A stretch of DNA of 15,464 nt from Pseudohongiella sp. Lineage in GTDB: Bacteria; Pseudomonadota; Gammaproteobacteria; Pseudomonadales; Pseudohongiellaceae. The DNA is taken from contig JAUSPW010000366.1 of assembly GCA_030652635.1 (NCBI GenBank), positions 1 to 15,464 of the forward strand, read 5' to 3'. A model generated the notes under the pieces. That model was not told the DNA's origin and searched no databases. It saw only the letters and a list, made by a program, of their open reading frames with translations. Made by a program: the position numbers and the translations under genes. Below, piece after piece: positions 14,849 to 15,464 of this stretch (the stretch's first letter is position 1; each line of letters begins with the position of its first letter).

Positions 14849-15325
14849 ATGACCGGACATGTCAGCCCCGACGCCGCACGCGCACTTATCGGTACCGAAA
14901 CCGGTATCAGTCAGTGGCACACCATCAGTCAGAAGCAAGTTGATCAATTTGCCGAGACCACCGGTGATTTTCAGTTCATTCATCTGGACGTAGAGCGTGC
15001 AAAAAACGAGACTCCGTTCGGAGGCACCATTGCACATGGTTATCTGACCCTGTCACTGCTGAGTATGTTAGGGGCTGAAGCGGGTAGTGTTCGCCTGGAG
15101 AACACACGAATTACCATCAACTATGGACTGGATAAAGTCAGATTTCTTAATCCGGTGCGCGTGGGGGCACGTATCAGAGCCAGATTTGTTTTACTCAGTA
15201 TTGAAGAAAAAAATCCCGGCCAATTTTTGCTGAAGAACCAGGCGACTGTTGAAATAGAAGGTCAGGACAAACCGGCAATGATTGCCGAATCACTTAGCCT
15301 TGCCATCACAACGCCAGCCGCATAA
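14849..15325 (+). CDS. MaoC/NodN-like hydratase
   Basis: This is a single hot-dog domain protein of the MaoC-like dehydratase family, probably an (R)-specific enoyl-CoA hydratase or a relative such as NodN. It has 158 residues, normal for the family. The hydratase motif reads TTGDFQFIHLDVERA: Asp40 and His45 are the expected catalytic pair, and Asp47 follows. GGTIAHGYLTLSLL (58-71) is the standard oxyanion and substrate-binding stretch. The GDxQxIHxDxERA form is closer to NodN-type members than to PhaJ, as far as I can judge by eye. The ATG at 14849 follows AGGAG by 7-8 bases. It is cytosolic, with no signal peptide. A lipoprotein gene starts 52 bases after its stop and may be co-transcribed. 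The acyl-CoA substrate is unknown. Confidence 0.9.
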   Translation: MTGHVSPDAARALIGTETGISQWHTISQKQVDQFAETTGDFQFIHLDVERAKNETPFGGTIAHGYLTLSLLSMLGAEAGSVRLENTRITINYGLDKVRFLNPVRVGARIRARFVLLSIEEKNPGQFLLKNQATVEIEGQDKPAMIAESLSLAITTPAA

Positions 15326-15377
15326 GCAAAAAATCCAATCACTGTCAGGCAACACAAGCGTTAAGGGCAAACAGCAC

Positions 15378-15464
15378 ATGGACATTCATAACACGTTGAA
15401 ACGAGGGTTTGTAATAGTGGGACTCCTGACCTTGATTGGTTGCGCGGGCGATCGCCCCTCAACA
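15378..15464 (+). CDS. Start of a putative lipoprotein gene (3' truncated by window edge)
   Basis: Only 29 codons are visible, open to the last base. They encode a lipoprotein signal peptide: basic residues (LKR, 7-9), a hydrophobic core (FVIVGLLTL, 11-19) and the lipobox LIGC with the lipidated Cys22. Ala23 follows, not Asp, so outer membrane sorting would be expected if it is lipidated. AAGGG lies 10 bases upstream of the ATG, slightly far. The rest of the protein is outside the window, so no function can be given. Confidence 0.65.
   Translation, partial: MDIHNTLKRGFVIVGLLTLIGCAGDRPST

Noticed and set aside
14786..15037. An 83-codon minus-strand open frame in the divergent region
   Set aside because: Most of it is opposite the well-supported MaoC-like gene, and it has no recognisable features.
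1..15464. CRISPR array, tRNA or rRNA gene, insertion sequence, prophage or toxin-antitoxin module
   Set aside because: No regularly spaced repeats, cloverleaf or conserved CCA-type ends, transposase motifs or phage proteins were seen by eye on either strand.

Overview
The window looks like a stretch of gammaproteobacterial chromosome. The support is a close match to the enterobacterial-type AhpF, a ubiquinone-pathway hydroxylase of the UbiH/UbiF/UbiI type, a tripartite RND efflux pump lacking a local TolC, and a Kef-type antiporter with an NAD-binding domain. Gene density is high: no gap between genes exceeds about 175 bases. I saw no tRNA, rRNA, CRISPR array, insertion sequence or phage gene. 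The genus cannot be fixed from the sequence alone. A free-living aquatic species is a guess, not something the sequence shows.

Layout. (1) Positions 1-2396, plus strand: the 3' three quarters of ahpF, a terminator-like hairpin, then a membrane-anchored diguanylate cyclase with its own candidate promoter. (2) Positions 2405-8556, minus strand, read right to left: an RND pump gene, its membrane fusion protein 2 bases later, a short-chain dehydrogenase, and a secreted SMP-30/gluconolactonase-like protein. Spacing suggests one transcription unit. A perfect 12-bp hairpin that contains the dehydrogenase ribosome binding site separates the pump half from the enzyme half. (3) Positions 8712-12276, minus strand: a fused ABC exporter followed by a Kef-type cation/proton antiporter. 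(4) Positions 12346-14746, minus strand: a UbiH-family hydroxylase, an unrecognised 62-residue protein, and a methyltransferase-fold protein with a signal peptide. Several inverted repeats lie between them. (5) Positions 14849-15464, plus strand, divergent from the hydroxylase: a MaoC/NodN-like hydratase and the first 29 codons of a lipoprotein.

As a whole the region is rich in envelope and stress functions: peroxide reduction, export by RND and ABC systems, ion homeostasis, quinone synthesis and c-di-GMP signalling. The only group with a strong case for working together is the RND-MFP-SDR-SMP30 set. No single gene is a clear new system. The observations most worth checking are the hairpin over the SDR ribosome binding site, the exported methyltransferase-like protein with its structured leader, the proton-relay substitution in the RND pump, and the orphan 62-residue protein.
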